Shown here: piece after piece, positions 50,195 through 64,000 of the stretch
Layout: each line of letters begins with the position of its first letter
How positions within the stretch are numbered: the stretch's first letter is position 1
DNA from: Achromobacter deleyi
GTDB lineage: Bacteria > Pseudomonadota > Gammaproteobacteria > Burkholderiales > Burkholderiaceae_B
Direction: 5' to 3'
Length of the DNA stretch: 64,000 nt
NCBI RefSeq assembly: GCF_016127315.1
Contig: NZ_CP065997.1
Location: 3,782,001-3,846,000 of the forward strand
The notes under the pieces: generated by a model
What the model saw: the letters and a program-made list of their open reading frames with translations, nothing else
What the model was told of the DNA's origin: nothing
Database searches by the model: none
Position numbers and translations under genes: made by a program

Positions 50195-52933
50195 TCAGAC
50201 CGATGGAGGGACGCGCGATGCGGTGGGCACGCGATCGGCGCCCGTGTCCTGCATCAGGCACAACGCCACGGGCGTGTCGCGCAGCAGGTCCGCGATGTCC
50301 AGCGTCGCTGCCTGATACCGCCGGTCCGACACGATCTCGAGCAGGCCGCCTTCGATGCCGGATGGCAGGAGCACCCGGGTGTCCGCCCAATAGGCGCGGG
50401 CGGTCGCGGCATCGTCGCACGCATAGCCGGCGATGGCGGTGGCGCAATGGCGGGGCACGATGACCAGCAGCGCCTGGCGCGCATGGCGGCGCAGGAAGGC
50501 CAGCAGGTGCGGCGCCCGCGGGCCTCGTATCTCGACGGGGATCAGCGCGCCCTCGCGCAACAGCGCGGGATGGCGGGCGCGCAGCGCCAGCGTTCGCTGG
50601 ATCAGGGCCTGCTTGATCGCCCCGCTGCGCCATGCGGCGGCGCGAGTGTCGATGGCGCCCTCGCTGGCCGTCTGCGCCAGCAAGGCCGCGCGCTCGCCAT
50701 AGTCCACGGGCCGGCGGTTATCGGGATCGACCAGGCTGAAATCCCACAACTCGGCGCCCTGGTACAGGTCGGGCACGCCTGGCAGGGTGTTGCGCAGCAG
50801 TGTCTGGGCCAGGCTGTTGATCAATCCGGCGGGCGCGAGTTGCCAGGCGAAATCGCCGATTTCCCGCAACAGCCCGCGGCCATCGGGCGAGTCCACCAGA
50901 TCGTCGAGCACATGGCGGGCCGCGCTTTCATAGGGCGCGTCGGGCGCGGTCCAGCGGGTGTGCAGCTTGGCTTCGCGCAGCGCCTTCTGCTGCCATTGCG
51001 CCACGCGTTCGATAAAGGCGGCGACGGCGCGGTCGTCCAGCGCCGCGGGCGCCAGCGCCAGCGGCCACGCGCCGACCAGCGTCTGCAGCAACAGGTAGCG
51101 GTCGGCGCGCGAGGGCATGTCGTCGTGGCCGGCGAGGCGGTCAATCCAGCCGCGCGCGCGGGCAATCCACTCCAGCGGGATTTCGGTCAGCGCGGCCAGG
51201 CGGGCGCGGCTGTCTTCGCCGCGCTTGTGGTCGTGCGTGGCCGTGGCCAGCAAGGCGTCCGGATGGCTGCGCGCGCGCGCGCCGCAAGCATCCAGGAAGG
51301 CCGGCGCTTCCAGGGAGAAGACGGCGGGGGATGAGCCGACCTCGTTGCGCGACAGCAGGGGACCATAGCGATAGAACAGCGTGTCTTCCAGGGCCTTGGC
51401 GGCCAGCGGCGGGGTCAGCTGCTGGAAATGGCGCAGCGCCCGCGAGCGCGCGCTGCGTAGCGCGTTGGCGGTGATGTCCTCTTGCGGCTCGCCGGCAGAA
51501 CCGTCCAGCCACCGATCCAGCAGGTCGAGCAACCGGCCATCGGGACTGTCGGGCGGCGCGGGCAGACAGGCGCGCGCGCCGGCCAGCGCGGTCTGCCAAT
51601 GCTGCCGATCGATCGCGCCGCGACCGCCATCCTCGGCATAGCTGCGGTAGGCGGGAAACGCCGCCAGCAATGCGCTCAGCACGCGGTCGATGGCGGGGGC
51701 GGTCCAGTCGCGGGTGCGCAGGTCCAGCCGCGCGATCCGGGTAAGCGCGCGCACCAGCACCAGCCGCTCCGCGGCGAAATGCCGCGCCAGCATCAACTGG
51801 CGTGCCTGCAGCAATTGGGCCGCTGGCGGCCGGCGATCGTCGGCGAGGGTCTGCCAGAAGGCTTCCAGCGGCGCGCGCGCGGCGGGCGCGTGCAGCAGCG
51901 CGCCCACCTGGTCCATGAAGTCATAGCCGGTGGTGCCTTCCGCCGGCCAGCGCGGATCGAGGGGCTCGCCCGGGGCCAGTATCTTCTCCACGATCAGGTA
52001 GGGCGAGGCCGCCAGCCCGGCCTGCGCCCGCGTGGACGCGGCCTCGGCCAGGGCGGCGCGCAACCGCCGCAGGTACGCGCCCGGCATGGCCAGGCCGTCG
52101 ATATGGTCGATGCGCAGGCCGTCCAGCAGGCCCTCGCCGAACAGGCGCAAGGGCAGGGCATGCACGGCGTCGAACACGACGTCGTCCTCGACCCGCACGC
52201 CGACCAGTTCGGTGATCTCGAAGAAGCGGCGCCAGTTGATCTGGTCGGGCGCGGTGCGCCACCAGGCCAGGCGGTAATGTTGGCGCTCCAGCAACTGGTG
52301 CAGCCGGCGCCGGCCTTGCGGCGTAGCGGGCGCGTGGGCCTCGCAGGTCCTGGCCGGGTGCTGTTCGGGTTGCGGCGCCTGCTCCAGGGGGTAGTGCTGG
52401 CCGCCGACGGCGATGGCGTAGCCGTGGCCGGGGGTGTAGGCCAGCGTGATGGCGCCGTTTTCCAGGCAGATGCCGTAGGGCTCCGGCAGCACCGGCAGCA
52501 GGACCTTGCCGCGCAGCGCGGGGTCGGGGGCGCGCCAGTCGATGTCGAAGCAGCGCGAGTGCGGACTGCGTTCGCCATGGCGCAGCACATCGGACCACCA
52601 GGCGTTGGCGACGTCGGCGGCCATGTGGTTGGGCACGATGTCGGCGATCAACCCCAGGCCGTTCGCGCGGGCGGCGGCCGCCAGGCGCCGCAGCGCCGCT
52701 TCGCCGCCCAGCTCGACATTGACTTGGCCGTGGTCGATCACGTCGTAGCCATGGGTGGAGCCGGCGCGCGCCTGGGTGATGGGCGACAGGTACAGGTGGC
52801 TGATGCCGAGGGCGGCAAAGTAGGGCAGTTGCGCGCGGGCGTCATCCAGCGTGAAGCCCGCGTGCAACTGCAGCCGCACGGTGGCGCGCGGGCGGTTGTC
52901 GGAGGCCGGCTGGCGCGGGTCGGCGGCGCTCAT
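50195..52933 (-). CDS. treY: Malto-oligosyltrehalose synthase
   Basis: A 912-residue GH13 enzyme that turns the reducing-end alpha-1,4 bond of a maltodextrin into an alpha,alpha-1,1 bond. Motifs: LYLSPITQARAGSTHGYDV, DIVPNHMA, GLRIDHIDGLAMP with the nucleophile aspartate, LIVEKIL with the acid glutamate, and THDHKRGEDSRARL. It is the last gene of the operon; its start overlaps malQ by ATGA. TreZ, encoded two genes earlier, releases trehalose from its product. Confidence 0.96.
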   Translation of the reverse strand: MSAADPRQPASDNRPRATVRLQLHAGFTLDDARAQLPYFAALGISHLYLSPITQARAGSTHGYDVIDHGQVNVELGGEAALRRLAAAARANGLGLIADIVPNHMAADVANAWWSDVLRHGERSPHSRCFDIDWRAPDPALRGKVLLPVLPEPYGICLENGAITLAYTPGHGYAIAVGGQHYPLEQAPQPEQHPARTCEAHAPATPQGRRRLHQLLERQHYRLAWWRTAPDQINWRRFFEITELVGVRVEDDVVFDAVHALPLRLFGEGLLDGLRIDHIDGLAMPGAYLRRLRAALAEAASTRAQAGLAASPYLIVEKILAPGEPLDPRWPAEGTTGYDFMDQVGALLHAPAARAPLEAFWQTLADDRRPPAAQLLQARQLMLARHFAAERLVLVRALTRIARLDLRTRDWTAPAIDRVLSALLAAFPAYRSYAEDGGRGAIDRQHWQTALAGARACLPAPPDSPDGRLLDLLDRWLDGSAGEPQEDITANALRSARSRALRHFQQLTPPLAAKALEDTLFYRYGPLLSRNEVGSSPAVFSLEAPAFLDACGARARSHPDALLATATHDHKRGEDSRARLAALTEIPLEWIARARGWIDRLAGHDDMPSRADRYLLLQTLVGAWPLALAPAALDDRAVAAFIERVAQWQQKALREAKLHTRWTAPDAPYESAARHVLDDLVDSPDGRGLLREIGDFAWQLAPAGLINSLAQTLLRNTLPGVPDLYQGAELWDFSLVDPDNRRPVDYGERAALLAQTASEGAIDTRAAAWRSGAIKQALIQRTLALRARHPALLREGALIPVEIRGPRAPHLLAFLRRHARQALLVIVPRHCATAIAGYACDDAATARAYWADTRVLLPSGIEGGLLEIVSDRRYQAATLDIADLLRDTPVALCLMQDTGADRVPTASRVPPSV

Positions 52934-55044
52934 GGCTTGCGTCCTCGCAAGGATTGCAGCGGCGCCAGGCGTTCGCGCACCGCCGGGTCCGCCAGGCAGT
53001 CCGCCGCCAGGGGCAGGCGCTGGCGCCAGTTGGGATGGCGGCTGTCCGCGCCCGGCAGGTTGGGCTGGTCCACCGCGCCGATGGCGTCTTCCAGCGGCAC
53101 CAGCGCCAGCGGGCAGGGCGTGGCGGCGACGAACGCCAGCAGCGAGGCGCAGGGCGCCTGCGCCGGGGCGGGCGCGTCGGGCAACTGCGCATGGCCGCGC
53201 ACGGCCTGCCACAGGCGCTCGCGGTCGGCATCGCGTTGCGCGCGCAGGTCGGCTTCGCTTTCGTCGGCGCCGAGCAGGCCCAGGCCGGCGCGCCAATCGA
53301 GGTCGCGGCCACGCCACCAGCCGGCGAGCGTGGGCAGGTCATGGGTGGTCGTCATGGCGGCGGCGAGGGGCGGCCAGGCATCGGGCGCGAGGAAAGTGGC
53401 CGCGGCGCCCGGGCCGGACGGTTCGCGCATGAACCACAGCACATCCATGCCCAGCAGTCCGTGATCGCCCAACGCCTCGTCAAAGCCTTCGGGCACGGTG
53501 CCCAGGTTCTCGCCGATCACCAGCGCCTGGTGGCGCCAGGCCTCCAGCGCCGTCAGCCGCAGCAGCGTGCGCAGCGGATAGCGCAGGTAGGCGCCCTCGC
53601 CGGCGGCGGCGCCCGCGGGAATCAGCCACAGCCGCGCCATGCCCAGGATATGGTCGATGCGCAGCCCGCCAGCCTGCGCCAGGCCGGCGCGCAGCAAGGC
53701 GATGAAGGCGGCATAGCCGGATTGGCGCAGCGCTTGCGGCGACAGCGCGGTCAGGCCCCAGGCCTGGCCTTGCGGGTTGTGGATGTCGGGCGGCGCGCCC
53801 ACGCCGGCTTGGCGCACCAGGTCGGCCTGATGGCTCCAGGCATGACTGCCGGCGGGGCTGGCGCCGATCGCCAGGTCGGCGATCAGGCCCACGCGCATGC
53901 CCGCGCCCCTGGCCGCCTGCTGTGCCTGCGACAGGCTGACGGCGGCCAGCCATTGGGCGAAGATATGGAAGTCCAGTTCGGCGTCCTGCGCCTTTGCGAA
54001 TGCGCGCGCCTCGGCGAAGCGCGGGTTGCGCAGTCCAGCGGGCCACGCGCTCCAGGCGCGGGGCGCGCCGGGCATGCGGCCCTGGTGTTCGTGCAGCGCC
54101 TCGAACAGCGCGTGGTCGTGCAAGGATTGCCCGCCGGCCGCGCGAAACGCCTGCAAGGCGTGGCGTTGCTCCGGCGTCGCCAGCCGTTCGAAGTCCTGGT
54201 GCAGTTCGCGCAGCAGCCGCTGGCGCGCGCGCGCGGCCTGCGGCCAGTCGATCAGGTCCTGGCTGTCCAGTGCCTGCAGCGCCTGTTGCGCCAGCGGCCC
54301 CATGCGCGCCAGCGCGGTGCGCACCGGCATGTCGCCCAGCACGGCGGCGGGATCGGCGTACAGCGTGTTCAGGAACAGCCGGCTGGAGGGCGAGTAGGGG
54401 CTGTATTGTTCCGGATCCGCGGCGAACATCGCGTGGACCGGACTGATCGCCAGCGCGTCGGCGCCCGCGGCGCCGGCGCTCACGGCGAGCTCGCGCAGCG
54501 CGCCAAAATCGCCATAGCCGTGGGTCGCATGGACTGGATCTTCTGCGCTGCGCCGCAGGCTGTAGACCTGCGCCGCCAGGCCCCAGGCGCGCGGCCGGGG
54601 CTGCCCCAGCAGCTGGGACGGCGTCGGCGCGCTGGCGGGCGCCACCGCCAGGAGCGCGGCGCCGATGCGCGTGGTCAAGGTGTAGTAGCCGGGAACCGGC
54701 GGGACGGCGACTTCCGGCATGCCGGCGGCATCCGTGGCGGTTTCCCCGGCCAGGGGCCGGGCATGCGCGGCGCTGATCTCATAGGGGCCGGCGCAGGCTG
54801 GCGGCATCTTCAACCTGCCGCCCGCGATGCCGACCAGCATGGCCGGCAGCCGCGCCTCGCCACGCGCGCCGTCCAGCCGCTGCTGGCTGTCGCGGATGTC
54901 GGCGTCGCTGTCGGCGGGCAGGTCCATGGCGCGCAGCAGGGCGCGCAAGGTCTCGGGCGCGACGACGCGGGCCTGCTGGCGGGCATCGGTCCAGTGCTCG
55001 GCCAGCCCGGCGGCCTTGGCCAACGCGGACAGCGCGGCGGTCAT
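52930..55044 (-). CDS. malQ: 4-alpha-glucanotransferase (amylomaltase)
   Basis: A 704-residue GH77 enzyme with GGLRIDHILGMARLWLIP (nucleophile), VIGENLGTVPEGFDEAL (acid/base) and TTHDLPTLAGWWRGRDLDWR. It transfers alpha-1,4-glucan segments between maltodextrins, lengthening short chains so that TreY, GlgX and GlgB can use them. ATG 55044 overlaps the treZ stop, and its stop overlaps treY, so it is translationally coupled on both sides. Confidence 0.95.
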   Translation of the reverse strand: MTAALSALAKAAGLAEHWTDARQQARVVAPETLRALLRAMDLPADSDADIRDSQQRLDGARGEARLPAMLVGIAGGRLKMPPACAGPYEISAAHARPLAGETATDAAGMPEVAVPPVPGYYTLTTRIGAALLAVAPASAPTPSQLLGQPRPRAWGLAAQVYSLRRSAEDPVHATHGYGDFGALRELAVSAGAAGADALAISPVHAMFAADPEQYSPYSPSSRLFLNTLYADPAAVLGDMPVRTALARMGPLAQQALQALDSQDLIDWPQAARARQRLLRELHQDFERLATPEQRHALQAFRAAGGQSLHDHALFEALHEHQGRMPGAPRAWSAWPAGLRNPRFAEARAFAKAQDAELDFHIFAQWLAAVSLSQAQQAARGAGMRVGLIADLAIGASPAGSHAWSHQADLVRQAGVGAPPDIHNPQGQAWGLTALSPQALRQSGYAAFIALLRAGLAQAGGLRIDHILGMARLWLIPAGAAAGEGAYLRYPLRTLLRLTALEAWRHQALVIGENLGTVPEGFDEALGDHGLLGMDVLWFMREPSGPGAAATFLAPDAWPPLAAAMTTTHDLPTLAGWWRGRDLDWRAGLGLLGADESEADLRAQRDADRERLWQAVRGHAQLPDAPAPAQAPCASLLAFVAATPCPLALVPLEDAIGAVDQPNLPGADSRHPNWRQRLPLAADCLADPAVRERLAPLQSLRGRKP

Positions 55045-56830
55045 GGGGTGTTCTCCAGCAGGTAGACCGCGCTGTTGCCGCACACGCTGCCCGTGCGCAG
55101 CGCGTCGAAGGCGCCCGGCAGGGATTCGAACAGCAGATCGCAGGCCGTGGCGGCCGGCGACAGGTCGGGCGGCAGAGACTCGCGCGCGTCGCCCAGGTTG
55201 ACGTAGAGCGAGAGCACGGCGCCGTCGCCCAGCCGCCAGCGGGCCAGCACGGTGGCGGCGCCCAGGGCCAGCGCGCCCAGGCTCGCCGTGCCGCGCAGGC
55301 GCGGCGCGATCAGTTGCCGGCGCAGGTGCAGCAGGGCCTGGTAGTAGGTGCGCCAGGCCCGGGCATCGTCGCTGTCTTCGGCGGTCCAGGGCTGGCTGCG
55401 GGTGTAGGTGTCGAGGGCGCCGGGGTCGGGCGCCGCGGCCGGGTCGTTGTCGTCGAATCCGTCGAAGGACGAGAACTCGCGCCGCCGGCCTTCGCGCACC
55501 GCCCGCGCCAGCGCGGGATCGGCATGGCTGGTGAAATAGAGGAAAGGCGCGGTGCTGCCGCATTCCTCGCCCATGAACAGCAGGGGAATCTGCGGCGCCA
55601 GCAGCTGCAGGGCGACCGCCGCGCGCAGGCGGTCCGCCGACGGCACCAAGGTGGTCAGGCGTTCGCCCCGGGCGCGGTTGCCGGTCTGGTCATGGTTCTG
55701 CAGGGACAGCACGAAGGCGGTCGGCGGCAAGTGGGCGCACGGCTCGCCGCGCGGCCGGCCGTCGCGGTAGGCGGAGGGCTGGCCCTGATATAGCCAACCC
55801 TGTTCCAGGCATTGCGCCAGCGCCTGCGCCGGATACCGGGTGTAGTCGGCGTAGTAGCCCTGGGCTTCGCCGGTCAAGAGGTGGTGCAGCACGTGGTGCG
55901 CGTCGTCGTTCCATTGCGCGTCATAGCCGGCGCCCAGCAGCGAAGCACGGTTGTCGTCGTTCTCCACCACCAGGTGCACGTGGCGTTCGGGCAGCTGGCC
56001 GCGCACGTGGCGCGCCAGTTCCTCCAGCCATTCGTGGCCGACGATGGCGTGCACCGCGTCCAGCCGCAGGCCGTCGAAACGGTATTCGCCAAGCCAATGC
56101 AGCGCGCTTTCCTCGAAGTAGCGGCGCACGGCGGGCTGGCGCAGGTCGATGGCCGCGCCCCACGGCGTGCGCACGTCGTCGCGGAAGAACGACGCGGCGT
56201 ATCGCGGCAGGAAGTTGCCGTCGGGGCCGAAGTGGTTGTAGACCACGTCCAGCATCACGCCCATGCCCAGGCCATGGGCGGCGTCGACCAGCGCTTTCAG
56301 TTCCGCGGGCGTGCCATAGGCCGTGTCGGGCGCGTACGGCAGCACGCCGTCATACCCCCAGTTGCGCGGCCCCGGAAAGTCGGCCAGCGGCATCAGTTCC
56401 AGCAGGGTGACGCCCAGGTCGGCCAGGGCCGGCAAGCGCTGGCGCAGGCCCGCGTAGCCGCCCGCCAGGCCGACGTGGACTTCGTACAGCACGCTTTCCT
56501 CCCAGGGCCGTCCGCGCCAGCCGGGATGCCGCCATGGGTAGGTGTCGGGGCCGGTGACCAGGCTGGCTTCATGGACGTCGCCCGCCTGCTGGCGCGAGGC
56601 GGGGTCGGGGACCAGGAGCGCATCGCCGACGCGATAGCGGTAGCGCGTGCCCGCGCCGCAAGCCACGTCCACTTGCGCGTATCCCTGCGCGTCGGGATGC
56701 AGCGCGATCGGATCGCGTCCTTCGATCAGCAACGCCAGGCCGGGCGGCGCGGACGGGGCCCACAGGCGAAAGCGGGTGCGGCCGTCGGGCAGCGGCAGGG
56801 CGCCGAAGGAAAAGGGTTCGGGCCATGCCG

Positions 56831-56834
<4 letters not shown>
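55041..56834 (-). CDS. treZ: Malto-oligosyltrehalose trehalohydrolase
   Basis: A 597-residue GH13 enzyme with an N-terminal beta-sandwich (SFGALPLPDGRTRFRLWAPS) and catalytic motifs GLRLDAVHAI, VVENDDN and LQNHDQTGNRARGERL. It cleaves the trehalose unit from maltooligosyl-trehalose made by TreY. ATG 56834 overlaps the glgX stop by 4 nt. TreY and TreZ give the cell a route from glycogen-like glucan to trehalose. Confidence 0.96.
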
Positions 56835-58944
<2,110 letters not shown>

Positions 58945-58948
<4 letters not shown>

Positions 58949-61190
58949 TCGCCTTCGTGCCTGAAGTAAAGGGTGGACAGGGGCGGGAGGGCCAGCGCCA
59001 GCGACTGGGCATGGCCATGCGCGGGCATCGGCTGGGTGCGCGCCCGCCCCAGGTTGCCGCCGCCGGCGCCGCCGTAGGCGCCGGCATCGGTATTCAGGAC
59101 CTCTGCCCAATGGCCGGCCAGGGGGACGCCGACGTGGTAGCCGGTGCGCGCCACCGGGGTGAAGTTGCTGATCGCCAGCAGTTGCGCCGTGCCATCGCTG
59201 CGCAGGAAAGCGACCACGCTGTTGTCGGCGTCATCCAGCACCACCCAGGCGAACCCGGCCGGGTCGGCATCGCGCGCATGCAGCGCGGGCTCGGTCCGGT
59301 ACAGCCGGTTCAGGTCGCCGACCAGGCGCTGCACGCCCTTGCGCGGCGGGTCGTCCAGCAGGTTCCAGTCGATCGGGATATCGTGATTCCATTCGGCGGC
59401 CTGGGCGATCTCGCCGCCCATGAACAGCAGTTTCTTGCCGGGATGGGCCCACATGTAGCCGAGGTAGGTGCGCAGATTGGCCAGGCGTGCGGCCGCGTCG
59501 CCGGGCATCTTGTTCAGCAGCGAGCCTTTGCCATGCACCACTTCGTCGTGCGACAGCGGCAGGACGTAGCGTTCGGCATAGGCGTAGACCATGCTGAAGG
59601 TCAGTTCGCCGTGGTGGTACTTGCGATGCACCGGGTCTTCGCGCAGGTAGCGCAAGGTGTCGTGCATCCACCCCATGTTCCACTTGTAGTGAAAGCCCAG
59701 GCCGCCGTCCGCCACCGCGGCGGTCACGCCGGGCCAGGCGGTCGATTCCTCGGCGATCATGATCGCGTCGGGGGCCTCGTCGCGCACCGCCTGGTTCAGC
59801 GCGCGCAGGAAATCGACGGCTTCCAGGTTCTCGCGGCCGCCGTGGCGGTTGGGGATCCATTCGCCGGGTTGGCGGCTGTAGTCGCGGTACAGCATCGACG
59901 CTACCGCGTCCACGCGCAGGCCGTCGACGTGGAAGCGTTGCAGCCAGTGCAGGGCGCTGGCGATCATGAACCCGCGCACTTCGTTGCGCCCCAGGTTGTA
60001 GACCAGGGTGTGCCAGTCGGGGTGATAGCCTTCGCGCGGATCGTCGTATTCGTACAGCGCCGTGCCGTCGAAACGCGCCAGGCCGTGCGCGTCGTCGGGA
60101 AAGTGCGCCGGCACCCAGTCCAGGATCACGCCGATGCCGGCGGCATGGCAGCGGTCGACGAAATGCGCGAACGCCGCCGGCGGCCCGAAGCGTGCGCTGG
60201 GTGCGAACAGGCCCAGCGGCTGGTAGCCCCACGAGCCGCCGAACGGATGTTCCATGATGGGCATCAGTTCAACGTGCGAAAACCCCATCGACGCGGCATA
60301 GGCCGGCAGCTTGTCGGCCAATTGCCGCCAGGGGCAGGCGCCCGTGTCGTCCGTGGCCAGCCAGGAGCCCGCGTGGACCTCGTAGATCGCGATGGGCGCG
60401 TCCGGTTCGTGGCGCGCCCGGCGGGTCCGCATCCAGTCGCCGTCGGTCCAGGGATAGGGGGCGCCGTCATCCACGACCGAAGCGGTGGCGGGCGGCAGTT
60501 CGGCGCGGCGGGCGTGCGGGTCGGCCTTGAAGCGGATGGCGCCGGTCGCGTCGGTGACCGCGAACTTGTAGGCGGCGCCCGGTTCGACGTCGGGCACGAA
60601 CAGTTCCCAGACGCCCGCCTCGTGGCGCAGCCGCATCCCATGGCGGCGCGGGTCCCAGCCGTTGAAGTCGCCGACCACCGCCACCCGGCGCGCGTTCGGC
60701 GCCCAGACCGCGCAGCGCAACCCTGCGATGCCTGCGACCGTGGCGGGCCGCGCCCCCAGCCATTCGAGGGAAGCGCGCCAGCCGCCGGCCGCGAGTTCCC
60801 GCAAGGCGTCGGCGGGCAGCAGGGGGCCGAAGGCATACGGGTCATGCGTGCGCTGCAGCGCGCCAGGCCACTCGATGTCCAGCCGATACGAGCCGGGCTC
60901 GCCGGCGCGGCCGGGGCCGGCGGCGCCGCTGAACAGGCCATCGCCGTCATCGTGCAGCGGGTGGCGCGCTTCCTGTGGCCCAACCACGCTGACCGATCTC
61001 GCGCCGGGCGCAAGCACCCGCACCGTGCCGTCATGCGGGCCGAGGACGGCAAATGGGTCGCCATGCTGGCCGCTGACCAGCGCGGCGCGTTGCGCGGGGT
61101 CGAGCGCGGGCGGCGTGGCGCTGGCGGCGGCCGGCGGCGAGGAGGCGTTCGCGCGGCCGGGGGCGTCGTGGGGGGATGCGGGGCGGCGGC

Positions 61191-61194
<4 letters not shown>
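58945..61194 (-). CDS. glgB: 1,4-alpha-glucan branching enzyme
   Basis: A 749-residue GH13 enzyme with the N1 domain ([11 protein letters not shown]), CBM48-like [22 protein letters not shown], and catalytic [24 protein letters not shown] and [16 protein letters not shown]. It makes alpha-1,6 branches in glycogen or in the GlgE-type glucan. ATG 61194 overlaps the stop of the treS-maltokinase fusion. The disordered, alanine/proline-rich first 35 residues or so are common in long GlgB proteins. Confidence 0.96.

Positions 61195-64000
<2,806 letters not shown>

Overview
High-GC beta-proteobacterial chromosome segment. The Bug-type (TctC) solute receptor, the gene families present and the codon bias fit Alcaligenaceae, most likely Achromobacter or a close Bordetella relative. 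This is inferred from gene content only. I see no rRNA, tRNA, CRISPR array, insertion sequence or prophage. The window reads as chromosome with several accessory islands.

Layout. (1) 1-4695: a small catabolic operon on the minus strand (PcaB/PurB-like lyase, Bug receptor, class I fumarase running off the left edge), with a divergent GntR/UTRA regulator and a palindromic operator between them. (2) 4718-10372: an epoxide-hydrolase-like protein, a beta-lactamase-fold serine hydrolase, an HD-GYP-like/LuxR protein, a secreted alpha/beta hydrolase and a Crp/Fnr regulator. (3) 10402-17372: an iron or heme uptake operon behind a Fur-box-like palindrome (binding protein, FecCD permease, ATPase, two unrecognised small proteins, TonB-dependent receptor, an FmdE-like protein). 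(4) 17410-37343: an adhesion and signalling island with a small HTH protein, a 51-aa membrane protein, two giant paralogous trimeric autotransporters of about 2,000 aa each, a CsgG-like lipoprotein with a broken DUF799 partner, two NarL/FixJ-type response regulators, an EAL phosphodiesterase and a BvgS/EvgS-like hybrid kinase. (5) 37355-44070: an MHS-family transporter, a MocR regulator and a three-gene catabolic operon (M20 amidohydrolase, APH-fold kinase, class III PLP enzyme). (6) 44197-50005: a DUF4304 protein, the Ku/LigD end-joining pair and an amino-acid permease. (7) 50195-64000: a tightly overlapped trehalose/alpha-glucan operon (treY, malQ, treZ, glgX, glgB, treS-maltokinase fusion).

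The most interesting signal is in island 4. Six promoters carry the same architecture: a 14-bp inverted repeat close to TAGGA-N4-TCCGA, and a -10-like TACAGT/TACAAT/TAGAGT hexamer whose first base lies exactly 30.5 bp from the dyad centre. This puts the dyad near -42.5, a class II activator position, and the sites I checked have no obvious sigma70 -35 box. The six promoters serve the small HTH gene, both autotransporters, both response regulators (one with the hybrid kinase) and the EAL gene. This looks like a self-contained Bvg-like regulon linking surface adhesins to c-di-GMP turnover. I do not recognise it as a described system. Which regulator binds the site is inferred, not shown.

A second regulatory link is in island 5. 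Similar triplets of ATAGCCA half-sites lie in front of the MocR/transporter pair and in front of the distant M20-kinase-PLP operon, tying them into one pathway. The kinase plus class III PLP pairing suggests phosphorylation and then phospho-lyase cleavage of an amino alcohol.
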